Positions 19,601 through 26,973 of a stretch of 64,000 nt of DNA are shown piece by piece. Source of the DNA: Corallococcus soli (GTDB lineage: Bacteria; Myxococcota; Myxococcia; Myxococcales; Myxococcaceae). The stretch spans positions 62,001 to 126,000 of the forward strand of contig NZ_JAAIYO010000012.1 of NCBI RefSeq assembly GCF_014930455.1, read 5' to 3'. Each line of letters opens with the position of its first letter. Position 1 is the stretch's first letter. The notes under the pieces were generated by a model. That model was not told the origin of the DNA. It saw only the letters and a list, made by a program, of their open reading frames with translations, and did no database searches. A program made the translations under genes and the position numbers.

Positions 19601-20644
19601 GTGTGCCTCCAGCCGCTCCAGGTGGAAGCGCGTGCCCGCGTGCTCCTCGTCGGGCCAGGAGACGAAGCGGAACGCGCACGGGGCCTGCGCGGCGGACGGC
19701 ACCAGCGAGGGGTAGGCGTCCGCGTCGAAGGCGATGGCGTGCTTGCGGTGGGCCGCGTGCGTCTGGCGCAGCCGCTCCAGCAGATCCGCCAGCCGGTAGT
19801 CGGATGGGATCGTCGTCACCACCGGCAGCGAGCGGGCGAAGGTGCCCAGCGCGCCTTCAAGCTGCTCGTACGCACGGCCATCCACCCGGAGCGTGGACAC
19901 CACCGGCCCGCGTCCCGTCAGCCGCCACAGGATCCCCTGGAACGCGGCGTGCGTGAGCGTGTCCAGCTCCACGCTGAAGCGGCCCGCCAGCGCGCGCAGC
20001 GGCCCGGTGTCCGCCACCTCCGCCTCCAGCACCTGGAAGGACGTCGCGGCCCGGGCGCCTTCCTTGCGCTCGTAGGGCAGGGTCGTGGGCGCGGGGAGGG
20101 ACTCCGCCAACTGGCGCCAGTACGCGGCTGCCTCGGCCTTGTCCTCGCCCGCGAGGAACTCGCGCTGCCAGTCCGCGTAGTCGATGTACTGGAGCGGTTC
20201 GTCCGGGCCCGGCTCGCCCGCGTAGGCGCGGCCCAGCGCGGTCGTCAGGTCGCGCAGCGCGAACGGATCCATGCACAGCGCCGGCAGCTCCAGCCAGAGC
20301 CGGTGACGCTGGGCGTCCTCCGAGTGCACCGTGCAGCGCAGCGGGCCTGCCTCCGGGGCCTGGGCCACGGGCTCCTGGGGAGGAACACCCCGGTGGAGTC
20401 CGACGGACAGCTCCGCCACGGCCTGGAGCGGCGTGCTCATGCCGGCCAGCCGCGACAGGCGCGTGCGCAGGACTTCATAGCGCTGGCCCGTGTCGGCCAG
20501 GGCCCGCTCGAGCGCGTCCACGCGCAGGGGGCCCGTGAGGGAGAGCTCCGCGCACACCCGCTGCGTGCCGGCCGGGCCGCCGGTGGCCCAGAGGCGCCGC
20601 TGCTCGGCGGAGAGGGGGTAGCCCTCGATCTCGTCGATGCTCAT
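16616..20644 (-). CDS. NRPS module C(degenerate)-A(Glu-type)-FkbM methyltransferase-PCP
   Basis: 1342 aa. The N-terminal C domain lacks HHxxxDG: the aligned stretch is LPALCMDPF at ~123, so catalysis is doubtful. The A domain (~440-1215) has YVLYTSGSSG (~581). Its specificity code reads DAKDLGLVDK, one residue from the surfactin Glu code DAKDLGVVDK. Between A8 (~835) and A10 (TGKVDRKALP ~1210) is inserted a ~275-aa FkbM-family SAM methyltransferase, with VILDVGANIGMFS (~931) and LLKVDVQRAELDVL. This is not the N-methyltransferase domain usually found at that site, so O-methylation (side chain or a hydroxyl) is a reasonable guess. The PCP has GGHSLLLV (~1268); the tail is highly charged and may dock to the next protein. 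The upstream FAAL protein ends in an intact C domain, which probably acylates this Glu in place of the degenerate one. The stop overlaps the PKS start by 4 bp. Confidence 0.93.
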   Translation of the reverse strand: MSIDEIEGYPLSAEQRRLWATGGPAGTQRVCAELSLTGPLRVDALERALADTGQRYEVLRTRLSRLAGMSTPLQAVAELSVGLHRGVPPQEPVAQAPEAGPLRCTVHSEDAQRHRLWLELPALCMDPFALRDLTTALGRAYAGEPGPDEPLQYIDYADWQREFLAGEDKAEAAAYWRQLAESLPAPTTLPYERKEGARAATSFQVLEAEVADTGPLRALAGRFSVELDTLTHAAFQGILWRLTGRGPVVSTLRVDGRAYEQLEGALGTFARSLPVVTTIPSDYRLADLLERLRQTHAAHRKHAIAFDADAYPSLVPSAAQAPCAFRFVSWPDEEHAGTRFHLERLEAHEDVAGLMLAVTDDGRRLALRLEFDAGRFEEADMRRFLQAYRVFLGELLAHPEARLGTLRLLDAEEERRVVHAWNATALSVEGGCVHEHFATVAASQPDAIALVCEGVRLTFREANRRANQLAAHLRSMGVATGDAVGLCMPRSVDAIVALLGILKAGAAYVPLDAELPAKRLVFILENTRASVAVTTAELEGRLEGFTGARVRLDADAAQLAARSDADPSLPLDPEHVAYVLYTSGSSGQPKGVMVRHRGLTNLGAALEQAVYRGRGPRLAVGLNASLAFDASVKQLIQVCQGHTLHVLTDCIRLDGKALAASLRESPLDVLDLTPTQLRLLLENEDGVNLAQLPVLLLGGEAITPDLWKRLAQEGRGAFNLYGPTECTVDTTAVAVTAQAPEPTIGGPLANVRVYLLDADGRPVPVGVPGELFIGGDGVARGYHGRPDLTAERFLPDPFSGVPGARMYRSGDVMRFNEQGQLAFMGRADFQVKVRGFRIELEEIEQALGSHASVKHAAVVARADAQGEQQLVAYVVPKRRHGSRLDSRARYALPNGMAVLHQNKNETDYLYRELFHERLYIRHGVQLPARGVILDVGANIGMFSLFASLNAPDCQVYAFEPLAPLYETAAANCELYGPRVKVFPVGLSNHEHSATFTYYSRYTMMSGQSEYANPEDEVSVIKTFLRNQRTAGDSAADTLLTNADELLEGRFAEERHTARLRRLSDVMREEGIHHVDLLKVDVQRAELDVLEGIDAEHWPTIQQVVMEVHDARGHASEGRAQRITALLEAKGFRVRVDQDPLLEGTDRHNLYAWREGGAVVAAPASAALDARTVATPLTDDVVRTHLRQVLPEFMLPRHVVFLDALPLTLTGKVDRKALPAPEAVASSARAAYVEPRNELERRIAAVFAEVLKLEKVGIHDAFFDLGGHSLLLVQAHNRLGKVLETPLSMLDLFRHPTVASLVAFLEAGRAPARETTEDVDEAARKRVEAMKRQKDRSKGRGDT

Positions 20645-20705
20645 CGTCGTGTTGCTCCTGCGTACGGAAGGAAGAAGGGAAGGGGAGGACGGGGCGGCGC
20701 GCTGC

Positions 20706-21752
20706 TCAGCCCGGACCCGGGCTCACGTACAGCTCGGCCATGGCGACCAGGATGGAGCGCTCGCCCTCGAAGGGGTCGCGTCCGTGGACCGCGAGGAAGT
20801 TGTCCACCATGAGGACGTCGCCCTTCTGCCAGGGGAAGCGCACGGTGGCGTCGGCGTAGACGCCGCGGATGCGCTCCAGGACTTCGGGCTCCAGCGGGCT
20901 GCCGTCGCCATAGAAGGCGTTGCGCGGCATCTCGTCCGGACGGAACTGGGCCCGCAGCGCTTCTCTCACCGACGCAGACAGGTTCGTCTCATGAAAGATG
21001 GGCGCGTGGTTGAACCACAGCACTTCGCCGGTGCGCGGGTGGGTGGCCATCACCTGCCGCACCGCGCGCGTGCGCAGCCGGTCGCCGTCGCGCCACTCGC
21101 AGGTCATGCCGCAGCTCTGGCAGTAGCGCTCCACCTCCGCGCGCTCCTGCGTCTGGAACGCCTCCTGCCACGAAAGGTCCACGCCCTCGCCGTAGTTGCG
21201 GACGTACATGACCTTCTTCTCCAGGAAGCGCTGACGGATGTCCTCAGGGATGCGCGACGTGACCAGGCGCTCCGGTGCGAGCGGCGTGGCGCCGCCCACC
21301 GGCGAGGGCACGTCGCAGTAGAACCACAGCCGGGTGGGCCAGTTGTGGGAGTAGGACATCTCGTGGTGCAGCGGGATGGACTGGTCCGCAGCGAACTCGG
21401 TGGAGGTGTAGACGTTGGGCGCCACCTGCGTGCGAGGCGCGGCGCGCTCCACGTAGTCCAGCAGCTCGCTGCTGAGCGCGCCCACGAAGGCGCGGAAGGC
21501 GAAGGCATCCGGCACGCGGAAGCCGCGGAACAGCAGGGCGCCGGACTCCTGAAGCTTCGCGTCGATCCATTCGCGGTGGTTCGCGGCCCAGTCCGCCGGG
21601 TCCAGGTCCTCCAGCGTGGGCTCCACGACGAGCGGGAAGCCCTCGGCGTCAGGGAGGCTGCCCACCTTCACCAGCGACGTGGTGGACAGCTTCATGGGCG
21701 CGCGGCGGCGCGAAGGAATGCCGGGGCCAGCGATGTTGGGTTTGCGCGTCAT
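20706..21752 (-). CDS. TauD/SyrP-like Fe(II)/2-oxoglutarate dioxygenase, second copy
   Basis: 348 aa, ATG at 21752. It belongs to the TauD/TfdA superfamily, in the branch with an HxE rather than HxD iron motif (HHEMSY at ~129). The distal His lies in DNFLAVHGRDPFEGER (~317), whose Arg should hold 2-oxoglutarate. It closely resembles the adjacent upstream gene across its length (SWQEAFQT, AEVEQYC-like and MPNNTFYGDG-like blocks), so the two arose by duplication. SyrP-type enzymes hydroxylate carrier-bound amino acids, typically Asp, at the beta carbon. Here the visible candidates are the Glu unit or later residues. It lies 24 bp after the first copy and 61 bp before the NRPS, inside the operon. 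Confidence 0.9.
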   Translation of the reverse strand: MTRKPNIAGPGIPSRRRAPMKLSTTSLVKVGSLPDAEGFPLVVEPTLEDLDPADWAANHREWIDAKLQESGALLFRGFRVPDAFAFRAFVGALSSELLDYVERAAPRTQVAPNVYTSTEFAADQSIPLHHEMSYSHNWPTRLWFYCDVPSPVGGATPLAPERLVTSRIPEDIRQRFLEKKVMYVRNYGEGVDLSWQEAFQTQERAEVERYCQSCGMTCEWRDGDRLRTRAVRQVMATHPRTGEVLWFNHAPIFHETNLSASVREALRAQFRPDEMPRNAFYGDGSPLEPEVLERIRGVYADATVRFPWQKGDVLMVDNFLAVHGRDPFEGERSILVAMAELYVSPGPG

Positions 21753-21776
21753 GTGTTCTCTCGTGTGCGCGGGGCG

Positions 21777-22829
21777 TCAGGCGGGGAGCGGCCCGTCGAA
21801 GACCACGTCCGCCCAGCGGCGGGGGTCCGCCATGGCGACCACGACCTTGCGCTCGCCCTTGAAGGGCTGGCGGCCGTGTCCCATGAGCATGTTGTCCAGC
21901 AGCAGCACGTCCCCCACCTGCCACGGCACCGCCACGCGGGCGCGCAGGTAGGCGGCGCGCAGCAGCTCCAGGACCTCCGGCTCGATGGGAGCGCCGTCGC
22001 CGTAGAAGGTGTTGTTGGGCATCTCCTCCTCGGCGTAGAGCGAGCGCAGGTGGGCGACGAGGGGCGCGGGCAGGGTGCTGACGTGGAAGAACGTGGCGTG
22101 GTTGAACCAGGCCAGCTCCCCGGTGGTCGGATGGCGGGCCACGCACGGGCGCCGCTGGCTGGTGCGCAGCCGGCCCTGACCCAGCCACTGGAAGTCGATC
22201 TGGCTGTCGCGGCAGTACTGCTCCACCTCCGCGCGCTCCGCCGTCTGGAAGGCCTCCTGCCACGACAGGCCCAGCCCGTCACCGAAGTTGCGCACGTAGC
22301 GGTAGCCGCGCGCGACGAAGCGCTCCACCACGTCGCGCGGCAGCTCGCGCAGGATGCGGCGGGTGCTGGTGATGGGCGTGGCGCCGGCTTCGGTGGGCGC
22401 CGTCACGCAGTGGAAGTAGATCTTCTGCGGGAACGTCAGGTTGTAGGACTGCTCCGTGTGCGGAAAGATCTCCTGGTCGGACGGGTGCGACGTCGACGTG
22501 TAGATCTGATCCTTCACGACCTCGCGCGGTGACGAGCGCTCCGTGTAGGGCAGGGGCGCGCCGGACGTCGCCCGCACGAAGTCCGCGAAGCCGTCCACGC
22601 CGCCCATGCGGAAGCCGCGCAGCATCAGCCCGCCCACCCGGGCCAGCTCCTCCTCCAGGTACGCGCGGTTTTCGCCCGCCCACTGCACCAGCTCCAGCCC
22701 CTCCACGCGGGGTTCGAGGATGAGCGGACAGTCCTCGCCTTCGGGGAGCCGCGTCGTCACCAGCTCCGTGCGTGACAGCTTCACGGGGCGGCGTGAGCGC
22801 GCCCCCAGTCCAGACAGGGCGTCCTTCAT
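21777..22829 (-). CDS. TauD/SyrP-like Fe(II)/2-oxoglutarate dioxygenase, first copy
   Basis: 350 aa. The ATG at 22829 overlaps the TGA of the FAAL gene by 4 bp, which fixes the start (the frame is open further upstream, but that part overlaps the FAAL gene). It is a TauD-superfamily oxygenase with iron ligands in HTEQSY (~123) and DNMLMGHGRQPFKGER (~310). These form the HxE...H triad seen in SyrP and clavaminate-synthase relatives, with the Arg that binds 2-oxoglutarate. Expected role: hydroxylation of an amino acid while it is tethered to a carrier protein of this assembly line. Two paralogues side by side suggest two separate oxidations, or oxidation of two residues. The substrate cannot be read from the sequence. 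Confidence 0.9.
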   Translation of the reverse strand: MKDALSGLGARSRRPVKLSRTELVTTRLPEGEDCPLILEPRVEGLELVQWAGENRAYLEEELARVGGLMLRGFRMGGVDGFADFVRATSGAPLPYTERSSPREVVKDQIYTSTSHPSDQEIFPHTEQSYNLTFPQKIYFHCVTAPTEAGATPITSTRRILRELPRDVVERFVARGYRYVRNFGDGLGLSWQEAFQTAERAEVEQYCRDSQIDFQWLGQGRLRTSQRRPCVARHPTTGELAWFNHATFFHVSTLPAPLVAHLRSLYAEEEMPNNTFYGDGAPIEPEVLELLRAAYLRARVAVPWQVGDVLLLDNMLMGHGRQPFKGERKVVVAMADPRRWADVVFDGPLPA

Positions 22830-25800
22830 GAGGTGGGGTCTCCTGACGTGCCGGGTGGAGGGGTGCCGCCGTCCGGGCCAGCGCCACGGCGCCGCCGGGT
22901 GCCCAGCCGGCCCAGGGCGCCCTGGAGCTGGGGTGTCGCGTCGTCGTCGGAGTCCAGGGCCAGCGCCGCCAGCCGCGTGTCCGGGCGCGCCAGCGAGTCC
23001 TCCAGCAGGCGCACGAAGCGGCGGTGCAGCCGCTCCACGCTGGACGCGTCGAACAGGCGCGTGGCGTAGGTCCAGTGACAGCGCAGCCCTTCGGGCGTCT
23101 CCGACGCCCACAGCGTGAGATCCAACCGGGACACGCCGGAGTCGAACAGCAGCGGCTCCACCTCCAGGCCGGGCAGCGACACGCGCTCGCGCGGCTGGTT
23201 CTGGGTGCCGAACGCGGCGCGGAACAGCGGAGGCCGGCCTCGCCCCAACTGCTCGTAGGGGAGCTCGGCGTGGGCGGCGGCGCCCAGCGAGCGCTCCTTC
23301 ACGCGGTGCAGCACCTCGCTGAACGGGGGATCGCCGCCCAGCGGCGTGCGCAGCACCAGCATGTTGACGAAGTTGCCGATGACGCGCTCGGTGCCCGGGG
23401 CGGCGCGGCCCAGGTCCGCGACGCCCACCGGGACGTCCTCCTGCCCGGTGGTGCGCGCGAGCAGCGTCTGGAAGACCGCGAGCATCCACATGAACGGCGT
23501 CACGCCCTGCCGGGCGCAGCCCTCCCGCAGGCGCGCCGCCAGCTCCGGCGACAACCGCGTGCTCAGCGTGCCGCCGCGCGCATCCGGCGGGCCTCCGGGC
23601 TCACGGTCCGTGGGCAGCTTCAGCGCGGTGGGAAGTCCCGCCACCTCCGCGCGCCACCAGTCGAGCAACGACTCCAGGTGCGCGCCCGTCAGCCGCTGGC
23701 GCTGCCACACCGCGAAGTCCGCGTACTGGTAGGGCAGCGCGGGCAGGGTGGGCGTCACGCCCGCCTGGAAGGCGGAGTACAGGGTCGTGAGCTCCTGGAT
23801 GATCAGGCGCATGGACCAGCCGTCCGCGACGATGTGGTGCACGGTGAAGAGCAGCACGTGCCGCGCATCCTCCAGCCACAGCAGCCGAGCCCTCAGCAGG
23901 GGGCCGTGCTGGAGCGCGAACGGAGCCCTCGCCTCCGACAGCGCCACCTCCTGGAGGCGGGCCTCGCGGGCCTCCGGGGCGAGCGCGCGCAGATCCTCCA
24001 CCGGGATCGCCAGGGGCGCGGCGGGCAGGATGCGCTGAACCGGGCGCCCATCCACTTCAGGGAAGCACGTCCGCAGGGCCTCGTGGCGACGGGTGATCTC
24101 CAGCAGCGCCGCCTCCAGCCACGCCGTCCGCAGCGTCCCGCGCAGGCTCAGGGCCGAGGAGATGTTGTACCCGCCGCCGCTCGGGTCCAGCCGCGAGGCG
24201 AGCCACAGCTCCTCCTGCGGAAACGACAGCGGCAGCGCCCCCTCGCGAGGCACCGGGCCAGGCCGGAGCGCCAGGCCCGGCCCGGAGTCGAGCGCGCCCT
24301 GACAGCGCCGCGTCAGCTCCGTGAGCGTGATGCTCCCCAGCAGCTCGGGCAGCGGAATGGACAGGCCGAGCGCCGACTCGATGTCGGCCCGCAGCTCCAC
24401 TGACGCCAGTGAGTCCAGGCCCAACTGCACGAGCGGGGCCTCGCGGTCCACGCTGCCCGGGGCCACGCGCAGCGCCACCGACGCGCGCGCCAGGAGCCAG
24501 TCCGCGATCCGCGCGTCGCGCACGTCCGACGTCAGGGCGCGCAGCGCGTCCAGCGGCGGCAGCTCCGGGACGACTGAAGGCGCCCCGTCGTGCGCACCGG
24601 AGGCGTCGTGGGCCACCACCTGGAGCTGGCCCTCCAGCCAGGCCGCCCGGGTGGCGCGGCGCTGCACCTTGCCGCTCGACGTCTTGGGCAGGCTGCCGGG
24701 CTCGATGAACACCACCTCGTCCATGTGGACGCCGTGCTCTCGCACCACGGCCTCGCGCAGGCCGCGCGCGCACTCCGTGGCGTCGAACGCCTTGCGCGTG
24801 TCCACCTCCTGCACCAGCACCAGCCGCTCCGCGCCGTGGGCCTGCACGCCGAACGCCGCGGAGCATCCGGGCCGCAGCGCGGGGTGGCTGGCGACGGCGG
24901 TCCGCTCCAGGTCGTGGGGATGGTGGTTGCGGCCCCGGACGATGATCAGGTCCTTGAGGCGCCCGCTGACGAACAGCTCGCCTTCGCGCAGGAAGCCCAG
25001 GTCGCCGGTGCGCAGGTAGGGGCCTTCGGCGGGCGCATCCGCGCGCCGCGCCTGGAAGCTCTCCGCCGTCTCCTCGGGGCGGTTCCAGTAGCCCTGGGCG
25101 ACGGAGGGCCCGCGCAGCCACACCTCCCCGACCTTGCCTTCGGGCAGGGGCAGCCGCCGCGTGGGATCCACGATGAGCAGCTCTTGATCCGGCAGGCGCA
25201 CACCACAGCCCACCAACTGGAGCGCGCCCGGCTCCGTGGCGGCGACGGGCACGGCCTCGTTGTCCGCCAGCGCGTCCTTGCGGAAGGCGCGCAGCTGGGG
25301 CAGCGCCGCTCCCTTGCCGGAGGCGATGAGCGTGCCCTCCGCCAGTCCGTAGCAGGGATACATCGCCTGGGGGCGGAAGCCCGCGGGCGCGAAGGTGTCG
25401 CGGAAGCGCTCCAGCGTGGCGGGGTGGATGGGCTCCGCGCCGTTGAACGCGAGCCGCCAGGAGCCCAGATCCAGCGCCGCCACCTGCTCCGGGGTCGCCT
25501 TCCGGACGCACAGCTCATAGGCGAAGTTGGGGCCGCCGCTGGTGGTGGCGCGGTAGCGGGACACCGCCTGCAACCAGCGCAGCGGGCGCGCCAGGAAGTC
25601 CATGGGCGACATCAGCACGACGGGGAAGCCCACGAAGAGCGGCTGGAGGATGCCGCCGATGAGGCCCATGTCGTGGTACGGCGGCAGCCAGATGACGCCC
25701 ACGCTGTCCGCGTCGTGCTGGAAGCACCGCTGGATGGCCTGGGAGTTGTGGAGCAGGTTGGCGTGGGTGAGCACCACGCCGCGCGGCGAGCCGGTGGAGC

Positions 25801-26308
25801 CGGACGTGTATTGGAGGAACGCCACCGTGTCCGGCGTCGTGTCCGGCGCCTTCCACGCGCCCGCGTGTCCCGGGGCCGCGTCCTCGATGGCCAGCCACGA
25901 GGCCCGCGCGAGCGCCCCGGACTGTTCGAACAGCCCCTGGGCCATGTCGCGGATGAAGGAGGGGGCCAGGACGAAGCGGACCTGCGCATCCGCGGTCAAC
26001 GCCTCCAGTCGGGGCAGGGTGCGCGCCAGCCGGGTGGGATCCGGCGGGTAGGCGGGGACGGCGACCGCCCCCGCCTGGAGACATCCCAGGAAGGCCACCA
26101 GATAATCCAGTCCCGGCGGAAACAGCAGGAGCACGCGCTCGCCCCGCGCTCCGGCCTCCTGGAGCAGGCCGCCCACCTCCAACGTGCGCCGTTGCAGCTC
26201 CGCGTACGTGAGGCTCCCGCCCTCGCTCTCTCCGTCATCCAGGAAGACGAAGGCCCGCGCTTCGGGCGTTGATGCAGCGCGCAAGGCCATGATTTGAAGA
26301 AAGTTCAT
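22826..26308 (-). CDS. Fatty-acyl-AMP ligase-ACP-condensation loading protein (FAAL-ACP-C)
   Basis: 1160 aa, first gene of the operon. The FAAL (~1-590) has the AMP-binding motif QYTSGSTGSPRG (~164) and the FAAL-type hinge SGRLKDLIIVRGRNHHPHDLE. It activates a free fatty acid as acyl-AMP without CoA. An ACP follows (LGLDSLASVEL ~633). The C-terminal C domain (~680-1110) is intact, with VHHIVADGWS (~826), and ends without an A domain, followed by a low-complexity Arg/Gly/Pro tail. The protein should load a fatty acid on its ACP and condense it with the amino acid on the next NRPS protein, whose own C domain is degenerate. The product is therefore expected to be N-acylated. Chain length is not predictable. 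Start: ATG 26308, with a second ATG six codons later. Confidence 0.93.
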   Translation of the reverse strand: MNFLQIMALRAASTPEARAFVFLDDGESEGGSLTYAELQRRTLEVGGLLQEAGARGERVLLLFPPGLDYLVAFLGCLQAGAVAVPAYPPDPTRLARTLPRLEALTADAQVRFVLAPSFIRDMAQGLFEQSGALARASWLAIEDAAPGHAGAWKAPDTTPDTVAFLQYTSGSTGSPRGVVLTHANLLHNSQAIQRCFQHDADSVGVIWLPPYHDMGLIGGILQPLFVGFPVVLMSPMDFLARPLRWLQAVSRYRATTSGGPNFAYELCVRKATPEQVAALDLGSWRLAFNGAEPIHPATLERFRDTFAPAGFRPQAMYPCYGLAEGTLIASGKGAALPQLRAFRKDALADNEAVPVAATEPGALQLVGCGVRLPDQELLIVDPTRRLPLPEGKVGEVWLRGPSVAQGYWNRPEETAESFQARRADAPAEGPYLRTGDLGFLREGELFVSGRLKDLIIVRGRNHHPHDLERTAVASHPALRPGCSAAFGVQAHGAERLVLVQEVDTRKAFDATECARGLREAVVREHGVHMDEVVFIEPGSLPKTSSGKVQRRATRAAWLEGQLQVVAHDASGAHDGAPSVVPELPPLDALRALTSDVRDARIADWLLARASVALRVAPGSVDREAPLVQLGLDSLASVELRADIESALGLSIPLPELLGSITLTELTRRCQGALDSGPGLALRPGPVPREGALPLSFPQEELWLASRLDPSGGGYNISSALSLRGTLRTAWLEAALLEITRRHEALRTCFPEVDGRPVQRILPAAPLAIPVEDLRALAPEAREARLQEVALSEARAPFALQHGPLLRARLLWLEDARHVLLFTVHHIVADGWSMRLIIQELTTLYSAFQAGVTPTLPALPYQYADFAVWQRQRLTGAHLESLLDWWRAEVAGLPTALKLPTDREPGGPPDARGGTLSTRLSPELAARLREGCARQGVTPFMWMLAVFQTLLARTTGQEDVPVGVADLGRAAPGTERVIGNFVNMLVLRTPLGGDPPFSEVLHRVKERSLGAAAHAELPYEQLGRGRPPLFRAAFGTQNQPRERVSLPGLEVEPLLFDSGVSRLDLTLWASETPEGLRCHWTYATRLFDASSVERLHRRFVRLLEDSLARPDTRLAALALDSDDDATPQLQGALGRLGTRRRRGAGPDGGTPPPGTSGDPTS

Positions 26309-26467
26309 AGAGCTGGGTTTTGAGCGGCCGTCCTGTGAACCATTATTAAAATGTTCTCGCCCTGGATGGAAACCGAAGTCAGAAAAAACCCAGGTTTCTC
26401 ACCGCCTGAGCGGGTATCAGGCGAGCGTCAGTGGAGCGGTTTGTTTCAGGCCGGAAGGGAGCACGGG
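26309..26467. promoter_or_regulatory. Divergent intergenic region between the PKS/NRPS operon and the yciI-like gene
   Basis: This 159-bp gap is the only place for a promoter of the 26-kb minus-strand operon. It contains an AT-rich stretch at ~26338-26360 (ATTATTAAAATG), unusual in this GC-rich window and a fair candidate for a -10/UP region. No Fur-type palindrome is present, unlike in the siderophore locus. The plus-strand gene has a purine-rich ribosome site (GGAAGGGA) just before its ATG. Confidence 0.45.
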
Positions 26468-26827
26468 ATGTCGTTCATGGTGTTGGTCCAGCAGTCAGGA
26501 GCCCGGGCGCGCACGGACGGGGAGCGCCGCGTCGCCGCCGAGCGGATGGCGCGCATGCAGCGCTATGGCGCGGACCTCAAGGCACGAGGCCTGCTCCTGG
26601 CCAGCGACTCGCTGCGCTCCGACGAGGAGGGCGTCCGCATCCAGGTGCGCGACGGCAAGCGCACCTTCAGCGACGGCCCCTTCACCGAATCGAAGGAGAT
26701 CGTCGGGGGCTTCTTCCTCATCGACGTAAACACGCGGGAAGAGGCGCTCGCCATCGCCAGCGAGTGTCCCGCCGCGGAGTGGACCATCGTCGAGGTGCGT
26801 CAGAGCGGACCCTGTTTCGACGATTGA
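26468..26827 (+). CDS. YciI/DGPF-domain protein
   Basis: 119 aa. ATG 26468 is chosen because the YciI-like fold begins right there (MSFMVLVQQSG) and GGAAGGGA lies ~8 bp upstream. The open frame before it has no family content. The hallmark DGPFTESKEIVGGFFLIDV (residues ~68-86) identifies the DGPF branch of the YCII family, small ferredoxin-like alpha/beta proteins. Family members often sit next to ECF sigma factors, but none adjoins this one. The biochemical role is unknown. It is divergent from the PKS/NRPS operon and may merely flank it. Confidence 0.85.
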   Translation: MSFMVLVQQSGARARTDGERRVAAERMARMQRYGADLKARGLLLASDSLRSDEEGVRIQVRDGKRTFSDGPFTESKEIVGGFFLIDVNTREEALAIASECPAAEWTIVEVRQSGPCFDD

Positions 26828-26940
26828 GCCCTGCGACGACGTGAGCAGGCATTGCGACGCGTCGGGCGCGATACCGAGCGGTGTATTAACGTGTTTAGCC
26901 CGCCAGAATTGCTAGTCCGGTCTCGTTGCTGATACGCCCG

Positions 26941-26970
26941 GTGCACCTTCCCCCCCCAAGAAAGGTGCAC
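26941..26970 (+). promoter_or_regulatory. Inverted repeat covering the ribosome site of the lipoprotein gene
   Basis: GTGCACCTT at 26941-26949 is the exact reverse complement of AAGGTGCAC at 26962-26970, with a 12-nt C-rich loop. The right arm includes the AAGG ribosome-binding bases and ends three bases before the ATG at 26974. If transcribed, the hairpin would hide the ribosome site. It could equally be a DNA operator. Confidence 0.5.
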
Positions 26971-26973
26971 CGC

